64,000 nucleotides of DNA from Oscillospiraceae bacterium (GCA_020025305.1 JAHHSG010000010.1:1-64000), one strand, 5' to 3'. Shown: positions 31,762-41,677, numbered from the stretch's first letter. Translations and numbers: made by a program. Notes: a model not told the origin generated them from the letters alone.

Positions 31762-32926
31762 ACTTTTTCTCCTCAATTGCCAGCACATGTCCGTCCTCCG
31801 ACACGCGGGCGGGGCGGATCTGGCTTTTGGTATGGCGGGCAATGGTATCCAGCCGCATACGGGACGGAAAATCCGACAGCAGCGTGTAGGCTACACCGTG
31901 CCGTTTAGCACGGCCTGTCCGACCAATGCGATGGATGTAGTACTCGTTCTCTTCCGGAACATCGAAGTTAAAAACAGCATCCACATCGTCCACATCGATG
32001 CCCCGGCTGGCCACATCCGTAGCCACGAATACACGCAGTTCACCGGAACGGAACCGGTTCATGACCGCCTCCCTCTTTTTCTGGGGGATGTCTCCGTGAA
32101 TACATTCGGCATCAATGCCCCGCAGCTGCAGGAATTTGCACAGCCGCTCCGTAGAGCCTTTGGTATTGCAAAAGGCCACCACACGTTCCAGCTGCTCTCC
32201 CTCCAGAATCTTCACGATGGTGTCCACTTTTTGTTCAGAGGGTACATCAATACGATACTGCAAAATATCCGGCTTATTCTCCTCGGTGGCCTGCACGGTG
32301 ATTTCCACCGGATCGCGCTGATAGACCCACGAGATGTCCATGACCTCCCGTGAGATGGTGGCAGAGAACATGCCCAGATTCTCCCGCTGCGAAATCTTGT
32401 CCAAAATACGGGTTACCTCGTGGATAAAACCCATATCCAGCATCCGATCCGCCTCATCCAGCACCACTGTTTTCACATCACCCACGGTGACGGTGCGGCG
32501 CTTCATATGGTCGCTGAGTCGGCCGGGAGTGGCCACCACGATCTGTGGCTTGCGCTTGAGGGCATTAATCTGTTTGCTGATGGGCTGGCCGCCATAGAGG
32601 CAGACCAAACGCACCCCCTCATGGCAGACGGCAATCTCCCGCATCTCATCGGTGATCTGCATCGCCAGCTCCCGGGTGGGCGCCAGAATCACCGCCTGCA
32701 CTTTATCACTTTGCGCATCAATGCGCTCAATGATCGGGATGCCAAAGGCCATGGTCTTGCCGGTACCGGTGGGTGCCTTGGCAATCACATCCTGTCCCTG
32801 CAGCATGGGAGGGATACACCCTGCCTGCACCGGCGTACTGATTTCATATCCTTTATTACGAATAGCTCGCATGGTGGCGTCCGACAAGCCGAACTCGCCG
32901 AAGCGCATACCCTGAGTAATTTCCAT
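31760..32926 (-). CDS. DEAD-box ATP-dependent RNA helicase
   Basis: It unwinds RNA in ribosome assembly, decay or cold adaptation. The 388-aa protein has all core motifs: Q motif around TPVQ (31-34), APTGTGKT (51-58), PTRELA, TPGR, DEAD (157-160), SAT in FSATISRE, VATDVASRGID and HRIGRTGR. At 388 aa it is a minimal core with no C-terminal RNA-binding tail, close to the CshA/CshB type without extensions. The start is the ATG at 32926 with GAGG 9 nt upstream. It is monocistronic. Confidence 0.94.
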   Translation of the reverse strand: MEITQGMRFGEFGLSDATMRAIRNKGYEISTPVQAGCIPPMLQGQDVIAKAPTGTGKTMAFGIPIIERIDAQSDKVQAVILAPTRELAMQITDEMREIAVCHEGVRLVCLYGGQPISKQINALKRKPQIVVATPGRLSDHMKRRTVTVGDVKTVVLDEADRMLDMGFIHEVTRILDKISQRENLGMFSATISREVMDISWVYQRDPVEITVQATEENKPDILQYRIDVPSEQKVDTIVKILEGEQLERVVAFCNTKGSTERLCKFLQLRGIDAECIHGDIPQKKREAVMNRFRSGELRVFVATDVASRGIDVDDVDAVFNFDVPEENEYYIHRIGRTGRAKRHGVAYTLLSDFPSRMRLDTIARHTKSQIRPARVSEDGHVLAIEEKK

Positions 32927-32972
32927 AATCACTTTCCTCGTTCTTCTCTATAACAATCATAATGCAATATTC

Positions 32973-32999
32973 ATTATACCACATCTGTCAACCTGTCAA
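32973..32999 (-). promoter_or_regulatory. Promoter of helicase gene
   Basis: TTGACA (32999-32994), a 15-bp spacer and a perfect TATAAT (32978-32973) on the minus strand. The spacer is short; a second TTGACA lies inside it. Confidence 0.6.
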
Positions 33000-33038
33000 A
33001 GAAACGCTCCCCCGCTGCTCCCGGCCTTGCCAAAAGCA

Positions 33039-33070
33039 AAACCGTCGCAGACAAATGTCTGCGACGGTTT
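33039..33070 (-). terminator. Terminator of glgA-glgP
   Basis: AAACCGTCGCAGACA and TGTCTGCGACGGTTT form a perfect 15-bp stem with a 2-nt loop just past the glgP stop. The tail is TTTTGCTTTT on the minus strand. Confidence 0.9.
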
Positions 33071-33080
33071 CAAGTCATGC

Positions 33081-35504
33081 TTACTTCTTATAGGGGACGT
33101 GCCAGATGGTATCGGCATACTCGCCGATGGAACGATCCGCTGCAAAGATACCAGAACGAGCAATATTGTGCAAACTCATCTCATTCCACTTTTTCCGATC
33201 ACGGTAGGTAAGCGCCATGCGCTGCTCGGCAGCACAATAGGAACCGAAGTCCGCCAACAGCAGATACTGGTCGGCAGGGCAATCGCTGCCATATACCAGA
33301 CGTTGGAAGATATCTTCATAGGCTACACCATCACGGAAGCCGCGGCGCAGCTGATCCAGCACACGGCGCAGCACGCTGTCGCGCTCATAGAGCAGTGCGG
33401 GATTGTAGTTGGGTGTAAGCCGTGCCACCTCATGGGCTTTCAGGCCAAAGAGGAAGATGTTCTCATCGCCCAGCACCTCGTGCATCTCCACATTGGCGCC
33501 GTCCAGCGTGCCCACAGTCAGAGCACCATTCATCATAAACTTCATGTTCCCGGTTCCGCTGGCCTCCTTGCCGGCGGTCGAGATCTGCTGGCTCACCTCA
33601 CTGGCGGGCATCAGCATCTCTGCCATGGTCACGCGATAGTTCTCCAAGAACACCACTTGCAGCTTATCCTTGCAGATGGGGTTGTTGTTGATCTCATCTG
33701 CAAGAGAGTTGATGAGCTGAATAATGCGCTTGGCAACCGCATAGCCGGGTGCCGCCTTGGCTCCAAAGAGGAATACATGGGGAACCATCTCCAGTTGGGG
33801 ATGATCCTGCAGATGCTGATAAAGGCCGATGATATGCAGCACATTGAGGAGCTGGCGCTTATATTCGTGAAGGCGCTTGACCTGCACGTCAAAAATGGCA
33901 TCCGTATTCAGTATCACACCCTGCTGCCGCTTGGCAAATTGGGCAAAATTCTTCTTATTTTCCTGCTTGATGGCCTCCAGGCGCTCCAGCACAGCGGTGT
34001 CGTCTGCATAGGCATCCAATTCCCGCAGCTTCTCCGGTGCGGTGAGATAGGCCTCCCCGCCGGTCAGATCACAGATGAGTCCATGCAGGCCGGGATTGAT
34101 TTGAGCCAGCCAGCGGCGGTGATCAATGCCGTTGGTCACGTTTTTAAACTTCTCCGGTTCCATGTTGCAGGCATCCCGGAACACATCGTGGCGCAGAATA
34201 TCAGAGTGCAGCGCACTGACGCCGTTGACAGCCATCCCACCTGCGATGCACAGGTTGGCCATGCGCACCGTGCCTCCCCAGATAATGGCCATCTTCTCCA
34301 CCTTTTCCTGATCATCGTGGTAGAAGCAAGCCACCTGTGCCTGCCAACGGCGGGCAATCTCCTGAATAATCTGCCACACACGAGGCAGCAGGAGCTCAAT
34401 GATCTTCTGCGGCCAGCATTCCAACGCCTCTGCCAGCACCGTATGGTTGGTGTAAGCTACAGAATGGGTGGTGATATGCCATGCCTCATCCCAGCTGAGG
34501 CCGGCATCGTCGATGAGGATGCGCATTAATTCAGGAATGACCAGAGCCGGATGGGTATCATTGATCTGAATGACGTTTTTCTCATGGAAATTCTTCAGCG
34601 TGCCATACTCCTGAATATGCTGGCGGGTAATGGACTGTATAGTGGCAGAGACAAAGAAGTACTGCTGCTTCAGGCGCAGAGACTTGCCTTCATAGTGATT
34701 GTCCTCAGGATAGAGAATCTTGGAGATCACGTTTGCCATGGCCTGCTCCTCACCGGCCTGCAGGTACTGTCCCTGGCCAAAGAGCTTCATATCCAACGGC
34801 TTGGGAGATTTAGCGTCCCACAGACGCAGCGTATTCACATGATCCGTATCGTAACCGGCAATCTCCATATCGCAGGGAACCGCCAGAACACGGGTATAAT
34901 CCTCATGGATCACCATCAGGTGACCATTATCCCAGCGAGTACGCACCTTGCCCCCAAAGTGGACTTCCTCCGTTTCCTGAGGCTTCGGCAGCAGCCACGC
35001 ATCCCCCATATTTTTCCAATCATCCGGAAGCTCCACCTGCTGGCCATCCACAATCTTCTGCTTAAAGATGCCCAGCTCATAGCAGATAGAATAGCCGGTA
35101 GCAGGGATCTCCAGCGTGGTCATGCTGTCCAGATAGCAGGCCGCCAGACGGCCCAGACCGCCGTTGCCAAGGCCTGCATCCGGCTCCATGTCGAAGATGT
35201 GCCCGGCGTCAAAACCCAGTTCCTCAATAGCATCGCGCAGAGGCTCCAGCAACTTCAGATTAAAGGCATTCTTCATGAGGCTCCGGCCCATCAGGAACTC
35301 CAGAGACATGTAGTGAACCTTACGCTTTTCCTCCCGGACAGTCAGCTCCCGGCTCTGTACCCCGCGCTCGGCCATGATATCCCGCAGTACCATGGCGCAG
35401 GCCTTCATGATTTCACCGTCATTGGCCTGCTGCTCGGTACAGCCATAGTTCAGACGCAGCTTTTGTACGATGGCTTTTTTTAATTCTTCTTTGTTATAGG
35501 TCAT
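33081..35504 (-). CDS. glgP: Glycogen phosphorylase
   Basis: GlgP releases glucose-1-phosphate from glycogen with phosphate and PLP. The 807-aa protein is of full family length. It shows the active-site block NDTHPALVIPELMRILID, the PLP-lysine region EASGTGNMKFMMNGALT followed by VGTLDGANVEM, and EYADTIWH near the C-terminus. I chose the ATG at 35504, with GGAGG upstream; an in-frame codon 12 nt earlier overlaps that site. It follows glgA by 36 nt, giving synthesis and breakdown in one transcript. Confidence 0.97.
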   Translation of the reverse strand: MTYNKEELKKAIVQKLRLNYGCTEQQANDGEIMKACAMVLRDIMAERGVQSRELTVREEKRKVHYMSLEFLMGRSLMKNAFNLKLLEPLRDAIEELGFDAGHIFDMEPDAGLGNGGLGRLAACYLDSMTTLEIPATGYSICYELGIFKQKIVDGQQVELPDDWKNMGDAWLLPKPQETEEVHFGGKVRTRWDNGHLMVIHEDYTRVLAVPCDMEIAGYDTDHVNTLRLWDAKSPKPLDMKLFGQGQYLQAGEEQAMANVISKILYPEDNHYEGKSLRLKQQYFFVSATIQSITRQHIQEYGTLKNFHEKNVIQINDTHPALVIPELMRILIDDAGLSWDEAWHITTHSVAYTNHTVLAEALECWPQKIIELLLPRVWQIIQEIARRWQAQVACFYHDDQEKVEKMAIIWGGTVRMANLCIAGGMAVNGVSALHSDILRHDVFRDACNMEPEKFKNVTNGIDHRRWLAQINPGLHGLICDLTGGEAYLTAPEKLRELDAYADDTAVLERLEAIKQENKKNFAQFAKRQQGVILNTDAIFDVQVKRLHEYKRQLLNVLHIIGLYQHLQDHPQLEMVPHVFLFGAKAAPGYAVAKRIIQLINSLADEINNNPICKDKLQVVFLENYRVTMAEMLMPASEVSQQISTAGKEASGTGNMKFMMNGALTVGTLDGANVEMHEVLGDENIFLFGLKAHEVARLTPNYNPALLYERDSVLRRVLDQLRRGFRDGVAYEDIFQRLVYGSDCPADQYLLLADFGSYCAAEQRMALTYRDRKKWNEMSLHNIARSGIFAADRSIGEYADTIWHVPYKK

Positions 35505-35540
35505 TGTTTCCTCCACACAATCGTTTGCTATGCTCCAGTG

Positions 35541-36974
35541 TTATCCCAAAAGACTTGTATAAATATCCCGATAAGTGCGGGCGCTGGTATTCCAGCTGAA
35601 ATCGCCGGTCATGCCGCGGCGCTGCACCGCGCGAAAGCCCTCCCGGTCACCGTGATAAAGTCCCACAGCCTGAGAGATGGTGTAGAGCATATCGTATGCA
35701 TTGTAGTTTGCAAAAATGTAGCCGTTGCCGTCCTCTTGCCCTACTTGGCAGGAGTGAACCGTATCGGCCAGGCCGCCTGTCTGGCGGACGATGGGTACCG
35801 TGCCATAGCGCATGGCAATCATCTGGGAAAGGCCGCAGGGCTCACTCTTGGAGGGCATCAAAAATAAATCCGCACCGGCATAGATCTGGCGGCTCAACTT
35901 GTCAGAATAGGCAATCTGCGCGCTCATACGGCGGGGATAGCAGCCCTGCTCCCAACGGAAAAAGTCCTCATACTCCTTGTCGCCCATGCCCAGCACCACC
36001 AGCTGGATTCCCAAATCCATGATGCCGTCGAACACCTCACGGATGAGATCCACACCCTTGTGACTCACCAAACGGCTCACCACAGCCAGCAGCGGCACAT
36101 CGGGATTGACCTCCAGTCCCAGCTGCTTTTGCAGTGCGCTTTTACACACTGCCTTGCCCTGCAATTTTGCGGCACTGTAACACTTGGCAATTGCCTGATC
36201 CGTAGAGGGATCGAAGCTCTTTACATCCAGTCCATTGAGCACACCGTGCATTTTCTCGCCCACCAGATCCACAATACTCTCCAATCCGTGGGCATAGTAG
36301 CTGTAGTGCAGCTGTCGGGCATAGGTAGGACTAACGGTGGTCACGGTGTCCGAGCAGATCATAGCGCCCTTTAAGAGATTCACACAGCCGTTCATCTCCA
36401 GTGTGCCGCCGGAGTACCAGCCGTAGTCCAGGCCAAAGAGATCCGACACGGTACTCTCACCGAACTGCCCCTGATACTCAATATTATGGATGGTAAAGAC
36501 GCACTTCATACCGCGAACCGCTTCCCAGCGCACTGCGGCATCCTTGAGATAAATGGGCAGCAGCGCCGTTTGCCAATCGTTGCAGTGGACGATCTCCGGC
36601 ATCCAATCCATGCTGGGCAGCAGATCCATCACCGCATGGCAGAAAAAGGCAAAGCGCTCACCGTCATCATACGCACCATACAGGCTATCACGGCGGAAAT
36701 ACCGCTCATTATCCACAAAATACCATGTTACACCTTGATATTTCAGAGAAAACAGTCCGCAATACTCGTGGCGCCATGCCAGATCCACATAGATATTGCC
36801 GCGGAACGTCATCTTCTCCTTCCACTCCAAACTGATCTGACCATAAAGAGGGAGAACAACCGCCACCTCATCGCCGTTGGCCGCCAGCGCAGGAGGCAGG
36901 CTTCCGGCTACGTCTGCCAGGCCGCCAGTTTTGCAAAAGGGGGCCGCTTCACTTGTCACATACAGGATCTTCAT
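35541..36974 (-). CDS. glgA: Glycogen synthase (ADP-glucose)
   Basis: GlgA adds glucose from ADP-glucose to glycogen. The 477-aa GT5 enzyme begins MKILYVTSEAAPFCKTGGLA with the ADP-binding KTGGL, and has the C-terminal catalytic region PSKSEPCGLSQMIAMRYGT (EPCGL) and VRQTGGLADTV. It starts a separate transcript after the glgD terminator. A near-perfect catabolite-control (cre) palindrome lies about 75 bp upstream, suggesting carbon regulation of the glgA-glgP part. Confidence 0.97.
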   Translation of the reverse strand: MKILYVTSEAAPFCKTGGLADVAGSLPPALAANGDEVAVVLPLYGQISLEWKEKMTFRGNIYVDLAWRHEYCGLFSLKYQGVTWYFVDNERYFRRDSLYGAYDDGERFAFFCHAVMDLLPSMDWMPEIVHCNDWQTALLPIYLKDAAVRWEAVRGMKCVFTIHNIEYQGQFGESTVSDLFGLDYGWYSGGTLEMNGCVNLLKGAMICSDTVTTVSPTYARQLHYSYYAHGLESIVDLVGEKMHGVLNGLDVKSFDPSTDQAIAKCYSAAKLQGKAVCKSALQKQLGLEVNPDVPLLAVVSRLVSHKGVDLIREVFDGIMDLGIQLVVLGMGDKEYEDFFRWEQGCYPRRMSAQIAYSDKLSRQIYAGADLFLMPSKSEPCGLSQMIAMRYGTVPIVRQTGGLADTVHSCQVGQEDGNGYIFANYNAYDMLYTISQAVGLYHGDREGFRAVQRRGMTGDFSWNTSARTYRDIYTSLLG

Positions 36975-37015
36975 GTTCTTCAGCTCCTTTTATTTTCTCT
37001 AATGTGTACATTCTC

Positions 37016-37054
37016 TCACATTTGGATTGGTTTTGCAACAGAAAACGTTTTCAT
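37016..37054 (-). promoter_or_regulatory. Putative glgA promoter with adjacent cre site
   Basis: TGAAAACGTTTTCTG (minus strand, 37053-37039) contains the perfect palindrome GAAAACGTTTTC and fits the CcpA/LacI-type cre consensus. Immediately downstream is TTGCAA (37038-37033), a 17-bp spacer and GAGAAT as a weak promoter. A cre just upstream of -35 is compatible with activation or repression. Confidence 0.6.
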
Positions 37055-37072
37055 AGCTTAAACATTTCAAAG

Positions 37073-37107
37073 AAAAAAAGAAAGAGGAGCGGGTCTCCTC
37101 TTTCTTT
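37073..37107 (-). terminator. Terminator after glgBCD
   Basis: AAAGAAAGAGGAG and CTCCTCTTTCTTT form a 13-bp stem with a 5-nt loop and a strong U tail on the minus strand. It divides glgBCD from glgA-glgP. Confidence 0.88.
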
Positions 37108-37116
37108 CCATGTCCA

Positions 37117-38232
37117 TTACACCTCGCTGCCGCGGGCCAGCACCATGGGATAGTGCTCATGGCCCATGAGCGTACGCCCCTCCTGGATGGTCACATATTT
37201 ATCGGCGATCACACTGTGCAGCACGGCATCCTTTTTGACCACCGTTCCCTTAAAGAGAATACAGCCATCTACCTGTGCACCCTTCTCCACCTGTACGCCG
37301 CGGAACAGGATACTGTTTTTGACGCTGCCCTGAATATCGCAGCCGTCGGCAATCAGGGAATTGACGCACGCACCGCTGGGATCTATGTAGGACGAGCAGG
37401 AGTCATTCTCCTTGGCAAAGATGGGCCGCTCGGGGCAGAAGAGTTCGGAGCGGATATCGGGACGCAGCAGCTCCATGCTGCGCTCATAGTAGCGTTGGAT
37501 GGTGTTGATCCGTGCGGCATAACCGTCCCAGACATAGGCGCGGATCTGCAGCTTTTTTCCCATATCCTGCAGCACATTGCACCGCCAGCTATATAGGCCA
37601 TGTGCCTTGCAGTGGCGGGTCAGGTGCACCAACAGTTCCTTGCTCATGATGAAGATGTTTAAACTGCGATAGCCTTGCGGCACGGCCACCTCATAGCTGG
37701 TATCCACCACACGCCCCGTCTCATCCAATTCAAAATATGTATCACTGGTATCACCGAGAACGCTGGTACAGACAGCGGTAATGTCCGCACCGCTGGCCAT
37801 ATGATCCTGCAGTACATCATCCAGCGGCAAATTCGCCACCAGATCACTGTCGGCCATGACCACATAATCCTGCCGAATATCGTCCTCCAGATAGTCCAGC
37901 ACACCGGTGAGTGCCTCCATTTTTCCACGGAACTTGGCACTGGCACCGCTGCTTTCGGAATAGGCAAAGGCCGGCAGCAGTGTCAAGCCGCCGTAGTTGC
38001 GGCTCAGATCCCAGCTCTTGCCCGTGCCCAAATGATCCAGCATACTCTGGCACTTTCCGTGCATGATGACGCCCACGTCCCGGACACCGGCATTGACCAT
38101 ATTGGAGAGCATAAAGTCCACCACCCGGTAGTTGCCGCCAATGGGGATCGATCCGTGGACACGGTGCTCGATCAGTTCCCGCAGGCCCGTCTTTTTCTCA
38201 TACGAAAAGATAATTCCGTGCATTCCTTTCAT
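37117..38232 (-). CDS. glgD: GlgD, regulatory subunit of glucose-1-phosphate adenylyltransferase
   Basis: GlgD is a GlgC homologue that has lost activity and, in Firmicutes, boosts GlgC in a mixed complex. The 371-aa protein keeps the two-domain shape (nucleotidyltransferase-like, then left-handed beta helix ending IADKYVTIQEG), but its start GIIFSYEKKTGLRELIEHR lacks the LLAGGxGxRL nucleotide loop of GlgC. GGGGGTG lies before the ATG, and it overlaps the glgC stop by ATGA. Confidence 0.93.
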   Translation of the reverse strand: MKGMHGIIFSYEKKTGLRELIEHRVHGSIPIGGNYRVVDFMLSNMVNAGVRDVGVIMHGKCQSMLDHLGTGKSWDLSRNYGGLTLLPAFAYSESSGASAKFRGKMEALTGVLDYLEDDIRQDYVVMADSDLVANLPLDDVLQDHMASGADITAVCTSVLGDTSDTYFELDETGRVVDTSYEVAVPQGYRSLNIFIMSKELLVHLTRHCKAHGLYSWRCNVLQDMGKKLQIRAYVWDGYAARINTIQRYYERSMELLRPDIRSELFCPERPIFAKENDSCSSYIDPSGACVNSLIADGCDIQGSVKNSILFRGVQVEKGAQVDGCILFKGTVVKKDAVLHSVIADKYVTIQEGRTLMGHEHYPMVLARGSEV

Positions 38233-39440
38233 GCCTTCACCCCCTGATGTGTACGATCCAGCATCTGTTTTGCCGGAACGACTTCGCCTTCGACCACCTG
38301 TGTCTCCGGGCCCAGCACTGCAATGCCCCAGTCATCGGGATTCTCCACCGACTCCGGAGGCGCACCTACTCTGGCATTCTTGCCTATGGAGCACTTCTCA
38401 CCCACAATGGCGTACTGCACCACAGCCCCTTCTTCCACTACAGCACCGGGCATCAGTACAGAGTAGGCCACCTGTGCGCCCCGCTTCACCGTAGCGCCCA
38501 CGCTCAATACAGAGTTCTTCACCTCGCCGTCCACGTTACAGCCCTTGGCTATAGCGCTGTTGCCCACGTCGGATTCCGGGCCTACAAAGGCCGGCGGGCA
38601 CGAGTATGTACGGGAATAAATCGGCCAGTTCTTATCCAGAAGGTTTAGTCCCGACCCCGGCAGCAGCATATCCATGTTGGCATCCCACAGCGAGTCCAGC
38701 GTACCTACATCCTTCCAGTAACCCTCAAAGCGGTAGGCCACCAACTTTTCCCCCGCCGCCAGCATATCGGGAATGATGTTCTTGCCAAAGTCGTTGACTG
38801 AGTTCTTGTCGGCCTCATCGGCGATCAAATACGCACGCAGCTTCTGCCATGTAAAGATATAAATGCCCATAGAGGCCAGATTACTCTTGGGATTTTTGGG
38901 TTTCTCCTCAAACTCCACAATGGTATCCTGGTCATTCACATTCATAATACCAAAGCGTGATGCCTCATCCCAAGGCACCTCCATCACAGAAATGGTGCAG
39001 TCAGCGCCCGTCTCCTTATGGTGCTGCAGCATCAAGGAGTAGTCCATCTTGTAGATGTGGTCACCGGAAAGGATGGCCACATAGTCCGGGTTGTAAAGAT
39101 CCACAAAGCCAATGTTTTGATAGATCGCATTGGCCGTGCCGCGGTACCACATAGCGCCGGTAGCACTCTGGTACGGGGGCAGAATATGTACGCCGCCTTG
39201 AATCCGATCCAGTTCCCAAGGCTGCCCGTTGCCAATGTAACTGTTCAGCTCCAGCGGACGATACTGGGTCAGTACACCTACGGTGTCAATGCCGGAGTTG
39301 GTGCAGTTGGACAGCGGAAAGTCAATGATCCGGAACTTGCCGCCAAAGGGCACAGCAGGCTTTGCCATGTCACCGGTCAACACATACAGGCGGCTGCCCT
39401 GACCACCGGCCAACAGCATCGCTACGCATTCTTTTTTCAT
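38229..39440 (-). CDS. glgC: Glucose-1-phosphate adenylyltransferase
   Basis: GlgC makes ADP-glucose, the committed step of glycogen synthesis. The 403-aa protein shows VAMLLAGGQGSRLYVLTGDM (nucleotide loop), KPAVPFGGKFRIIDFPLSNC, the catalytic LSGDHIYKMDY, EEKPKNPKSNLASMGIYIF and the C-terminal beta-helix repeats. Its ATG overlaps the glgB stop and its stop overlaps the glgD start, both as ATGA, so the three genes are tightly coupled. Confidence 0.97.
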   Translation of the reverse strand: MKKECVAMLLAGGQGSRLYVLTGDMAKPAVPFGGKFRIIDFPLSNCTNSGIDTVGVLTQYRPLELNSYIGNGQPWELDRIQGGVHILPPYQSATGAMWYRGTANAIYQNIGFVDLYNPDYVAILSGDHIYKMDYSLMLQHHKETGADCTISVMEVPWDEASRFGIMNVNDQDTIVEFEEKPKNPKSNLASMGIYIFTWQKLRAYLIADEADKNSVNDFGKNIIPDMLAAGEKLVAYRFEGYWKDVGTLDSLWDANMDMLLPGSGLNLLDKNWPIYSRTYSCPPAFVGPESDVGNSAIAKGCNVDGEVKNSVLSVGATVKRGAQVAYSVLMPGAVVEEGAVVQYAIVGEKCSIGKNARVGAPPESVENPDDWGIAVLGPETQVVEGEVVPAKQMLDRTHQGVKA

Positions 39441-41335
39441 TTCTCTTTCCCTCCAATCTCTTTTGCTTTTGCCAGCCGACCTTTGCCTTGCAGCACCACG
39501 GCGCCCAACGGCGGGATGCGCATGGCGATGGAGCAGGGTTTACCGTGTGACGGCTCCCACTCCGTTTTAATGGGTTCGTTGCAGACACCGCTGCCGCCCC
39601 ATTCCTCACTGTCTGTATTGAAAATCTCCACATAATGGGCCTTGGGAGGGACACCAAATCGGTAATTCTCCCATGTCTCGCCCGAGAAGTTCACCACGAC
39701 CACCAATTCCTTGCCGGAGCGGTCACGGCGAAGAAAAACGATCACATTATTATGGTTATCGTCGGCCACCAGCCATTCAAATCCCTCCCAATCCCGATCA
39801 TTTTCCCACAGCGGCTTATGCTTGCGATAGAAACGATTGAGTGCCTTGATACAGGCGATGGTACCGCTGTACTGAGGCTCGTCCTGCAAGTACCAGTCCA
39901 GCTCTCCGCGGAAATCCCACTCATGCCACTGCGCCAGTTCTGTTCCCATGAAGGTCAGCACCTTGCCGGGGTGGGCCAGCATATACGTGTAGAAGCTGCG
40001 GACACCCGCCAGCGCTTTTTGGTCATCCCCGGGCATTTTCCCCCGAAGCGAGCCCTTCATATGTACAACCTCGTCGTGGCTGAGAGGCAGCACAAAATTC
40101 TCAGAAAACGCATACATCATGGAAAAGGTGATATCCCGGTGGTGATGCTGGCGGAAGAAGGGGTCCATCTTCAAATAGTGACAAACATCGTTCATCCATC
40201 CCATGTTCCACTTCAAATTAAAGCCCAGCCCGCCTACCTCCGGCGGCTGCGTCACCTGCGGCCATGCCGTAGACTCCTCGGCGATCATCAGCACAGCCGG
40301 ATTCACCGCAAAAGCCACACGGTTGAGATCCTGCAGGAAAGCCACCGCTTCCAGATTCTCTCGACCGCCCTCAGAGTTGGGCCGCCACTCGCCACCCTGT
40401 CGCCCGTAGTCCAGATACAGCATGGAGGCCACGGCATCCACCCGCAGACCATCAATATGATACTCCTTCAGCCAGAAGGCCGCAGAAGAAAAGAGAAAGT
40501 TGCGTACCTCGTTCTTCCCATAGTTAAATACGCGGGTTCCCCAATCCTTATGCTCCCATTTCAGCGGATCATCATATTCATAGAGGCAAGCGCCATCAAA
40601 TTCCAGCAAGCCGTGCTCGTCCTTACAAAAGTGCGCCGGCACCCAATCCAAAATCACACCAATGCCGGCACGGTGGAGTCTGTCCACTAAATACATAAAA
40701 TCATGGGGGGTGCCATAGCGAGAGGTGGGGGCAAAATAACCGGTACACTGATAGCCCCAGGAGTCATCCAAGGGATACTCGGTAACGGGCAGCAGCTCCA
40801 CATAATTATAGCCGTTTTCCCGAACATAATGGGCCAGCTGATCGCCCAGCTCACGGTAGGTCAGGGTGCGTCCATTCTCCCCCTTGCGCCAAGAGCCCAA
40901 ATGCACCTCGTAAATATTCAGCAGCCCCTCCGCCGGACAGCTATCCTTCATCCGCTGGCACCACTTGCTGTCTGTCCACTCATAGCCGGACAGATCGTAG
41001 ACCTTACTATTGGTCATAGGGCGGGTTTCCGCATGGAAAGCATAGGGGTCTGCCTTCCAACGACGCTGACCGTCCTTCCCGGTCAGCAGATATTTGTAGC
41101 TGTCATACTGCTTGACCCCCGGGACAAAGAGCGACCACGTGCCCTTCTCGTCCCGCTCCATCGGCTGGGGGATCCATTCACTCCAGTCACCGGCCAGCTC
41201 CACCAACACAGCGTTGGGTGCCCACACACGGAACATGTAGCCGTCTTTCTTCCGCTTTTTTTCGGGATGTGCTCCGAAAAAATCATAGGCGCTGTGACAC
41301 AATCCGCCATAATACTGTTCTATATCCTTGCTCAT
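39437..41335 (-). CDS. glgB: 1,4-alpha-glucan branching enzyme
   Basis: GlgB moves chain segments to alpha-1,6 positions. The 632-aa GH13 enzyme has an N-terminal CBM48-like module (about 10-110, FFGAHPEKKRKKDGYMFRVW), then catalytic motifs DWVPAHF, GLRVDAVASMLYLDYGR with the nucleophile Asp, IAEESTAWP with the acid/base Glu, and LSHDEVVHMKGSL. I chose the ATG at 41335, since AGAGAGGG lies upstream; a longer frame has no family match. It is the first gene of glgBCD. Confidence 0.96.
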   Translation of the reverse strand: MSKDIEQYYGGLCHSAYDFFGAHPEKKRKKDGYMFRVWAPNAVLVELAGDWSEWIPQPMERDEKGTWSLFVPGVKQYDSYKYLLTGKDGQRRWKADPYAFHAETRPMTNSKVYDLSGYEWTDSKWCQRMKDSCPAEGLLNIYEVHLGSWRKGENGRTLTYRELGDQLAHYVRENGYNYVELLPVTEYPLDDSWGYQCTGYFAPTSRYGTPHDFMYLVDRLHRAGIGVILDWVPAHFCKDEHGLLEFDGACLYEYDDPLKWEHKDWGTRVFNYGKNEVRNFLFSSAAFWLKEYHIDGLRVDAVASMLYLDYGRQGGEWRPNSEGGRENLEAVAFLQDLNRVAFAVNPAVLMIAEESTAWPQVTQPPEVGGLGFNLKWNMGWMNDVCHYLKMDPFFRQHHHRDITFSMMYAFSENFVLPLSHDEVVHMKGSLRGKMPGDDQKALAGVRSFYTYMLAHPGKVLTFMGTELAQWHEWDFRGELDWYLQDEPQYSGTIACIKALNRFYRKHKPLWENDRDWEGFEWLVADDNHNNVIVFLRRDRSGKELVVVVNFSGETWENYRFGVPPKAHYVEIFNTDSEEWGGSGVCNEPIKTEWEPSHGKPCSIAMRIPPLGAVVLQGKGRLAKAKEIGGKEK

Positions 41336-41452
41336 ATGCTTTTCCCTCTCTTTCTTTCCTAAAAAGCATACCACTGCTTGTGTGCGATATGCGGCGAAAT
41401 AAGACGGATGATCCGCCCGCCGTCTCTTTCCAAAAAAGTCTATATATGGGTT

Positions 41453-41481
41453 ATTTTACAGGATGAATGCACAATCGTCAA
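41453..41481 (-). promoter_or_regulatory. Promoter of glgBCD
   Basis: TTGACG (41481-41476), a 17-bp spacer and TAAAAT (41458-41453) on the minus strand, giving a leader of about 110 nt. The leader includes a GACGG/CCGTC hairpin with no U tail. Confidence 0.7.
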
Positions 41482-41648
41482 GCAAGACGCGCCGTCTATT
41501 TCCGACACTTTTCATAAGTTTAACACAATTGAGAAAAACATTTTTACTTCGAGTCATAAAAACAGCCCACCCTCTGCTATTTTTGTTTTTTATATTGCTT
41601 CTTTACGGCCCCCAGAGAGCGGTTTTTCTTCTTTCCTGTGGAACTGTA

Positions 41649-41677
41649 TTGAACCGCGCCGTACTCTATGATACAAT
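41649..41677 (+). promoter_or_regulatory. Promoter of traX-like gene
   Basis: TTGAAC (41649-41654), a 17-bp spacer and TACAAT (41672-41677). The stretch between this and the glgBCD promoter (41482-41648) is A/T-rich and holds nothing else I can support. Confidence 0.7.

Noticed and set aside
33027..34529. 500-aa open frame antisense to glgP
   Set aside because: A long shadow frame caused by codon bias opposite a well-supported gene; no ribosome-binding site or family resemblance. The same applies to the long frames antisense to galE/nagB, nfnB and glgB.
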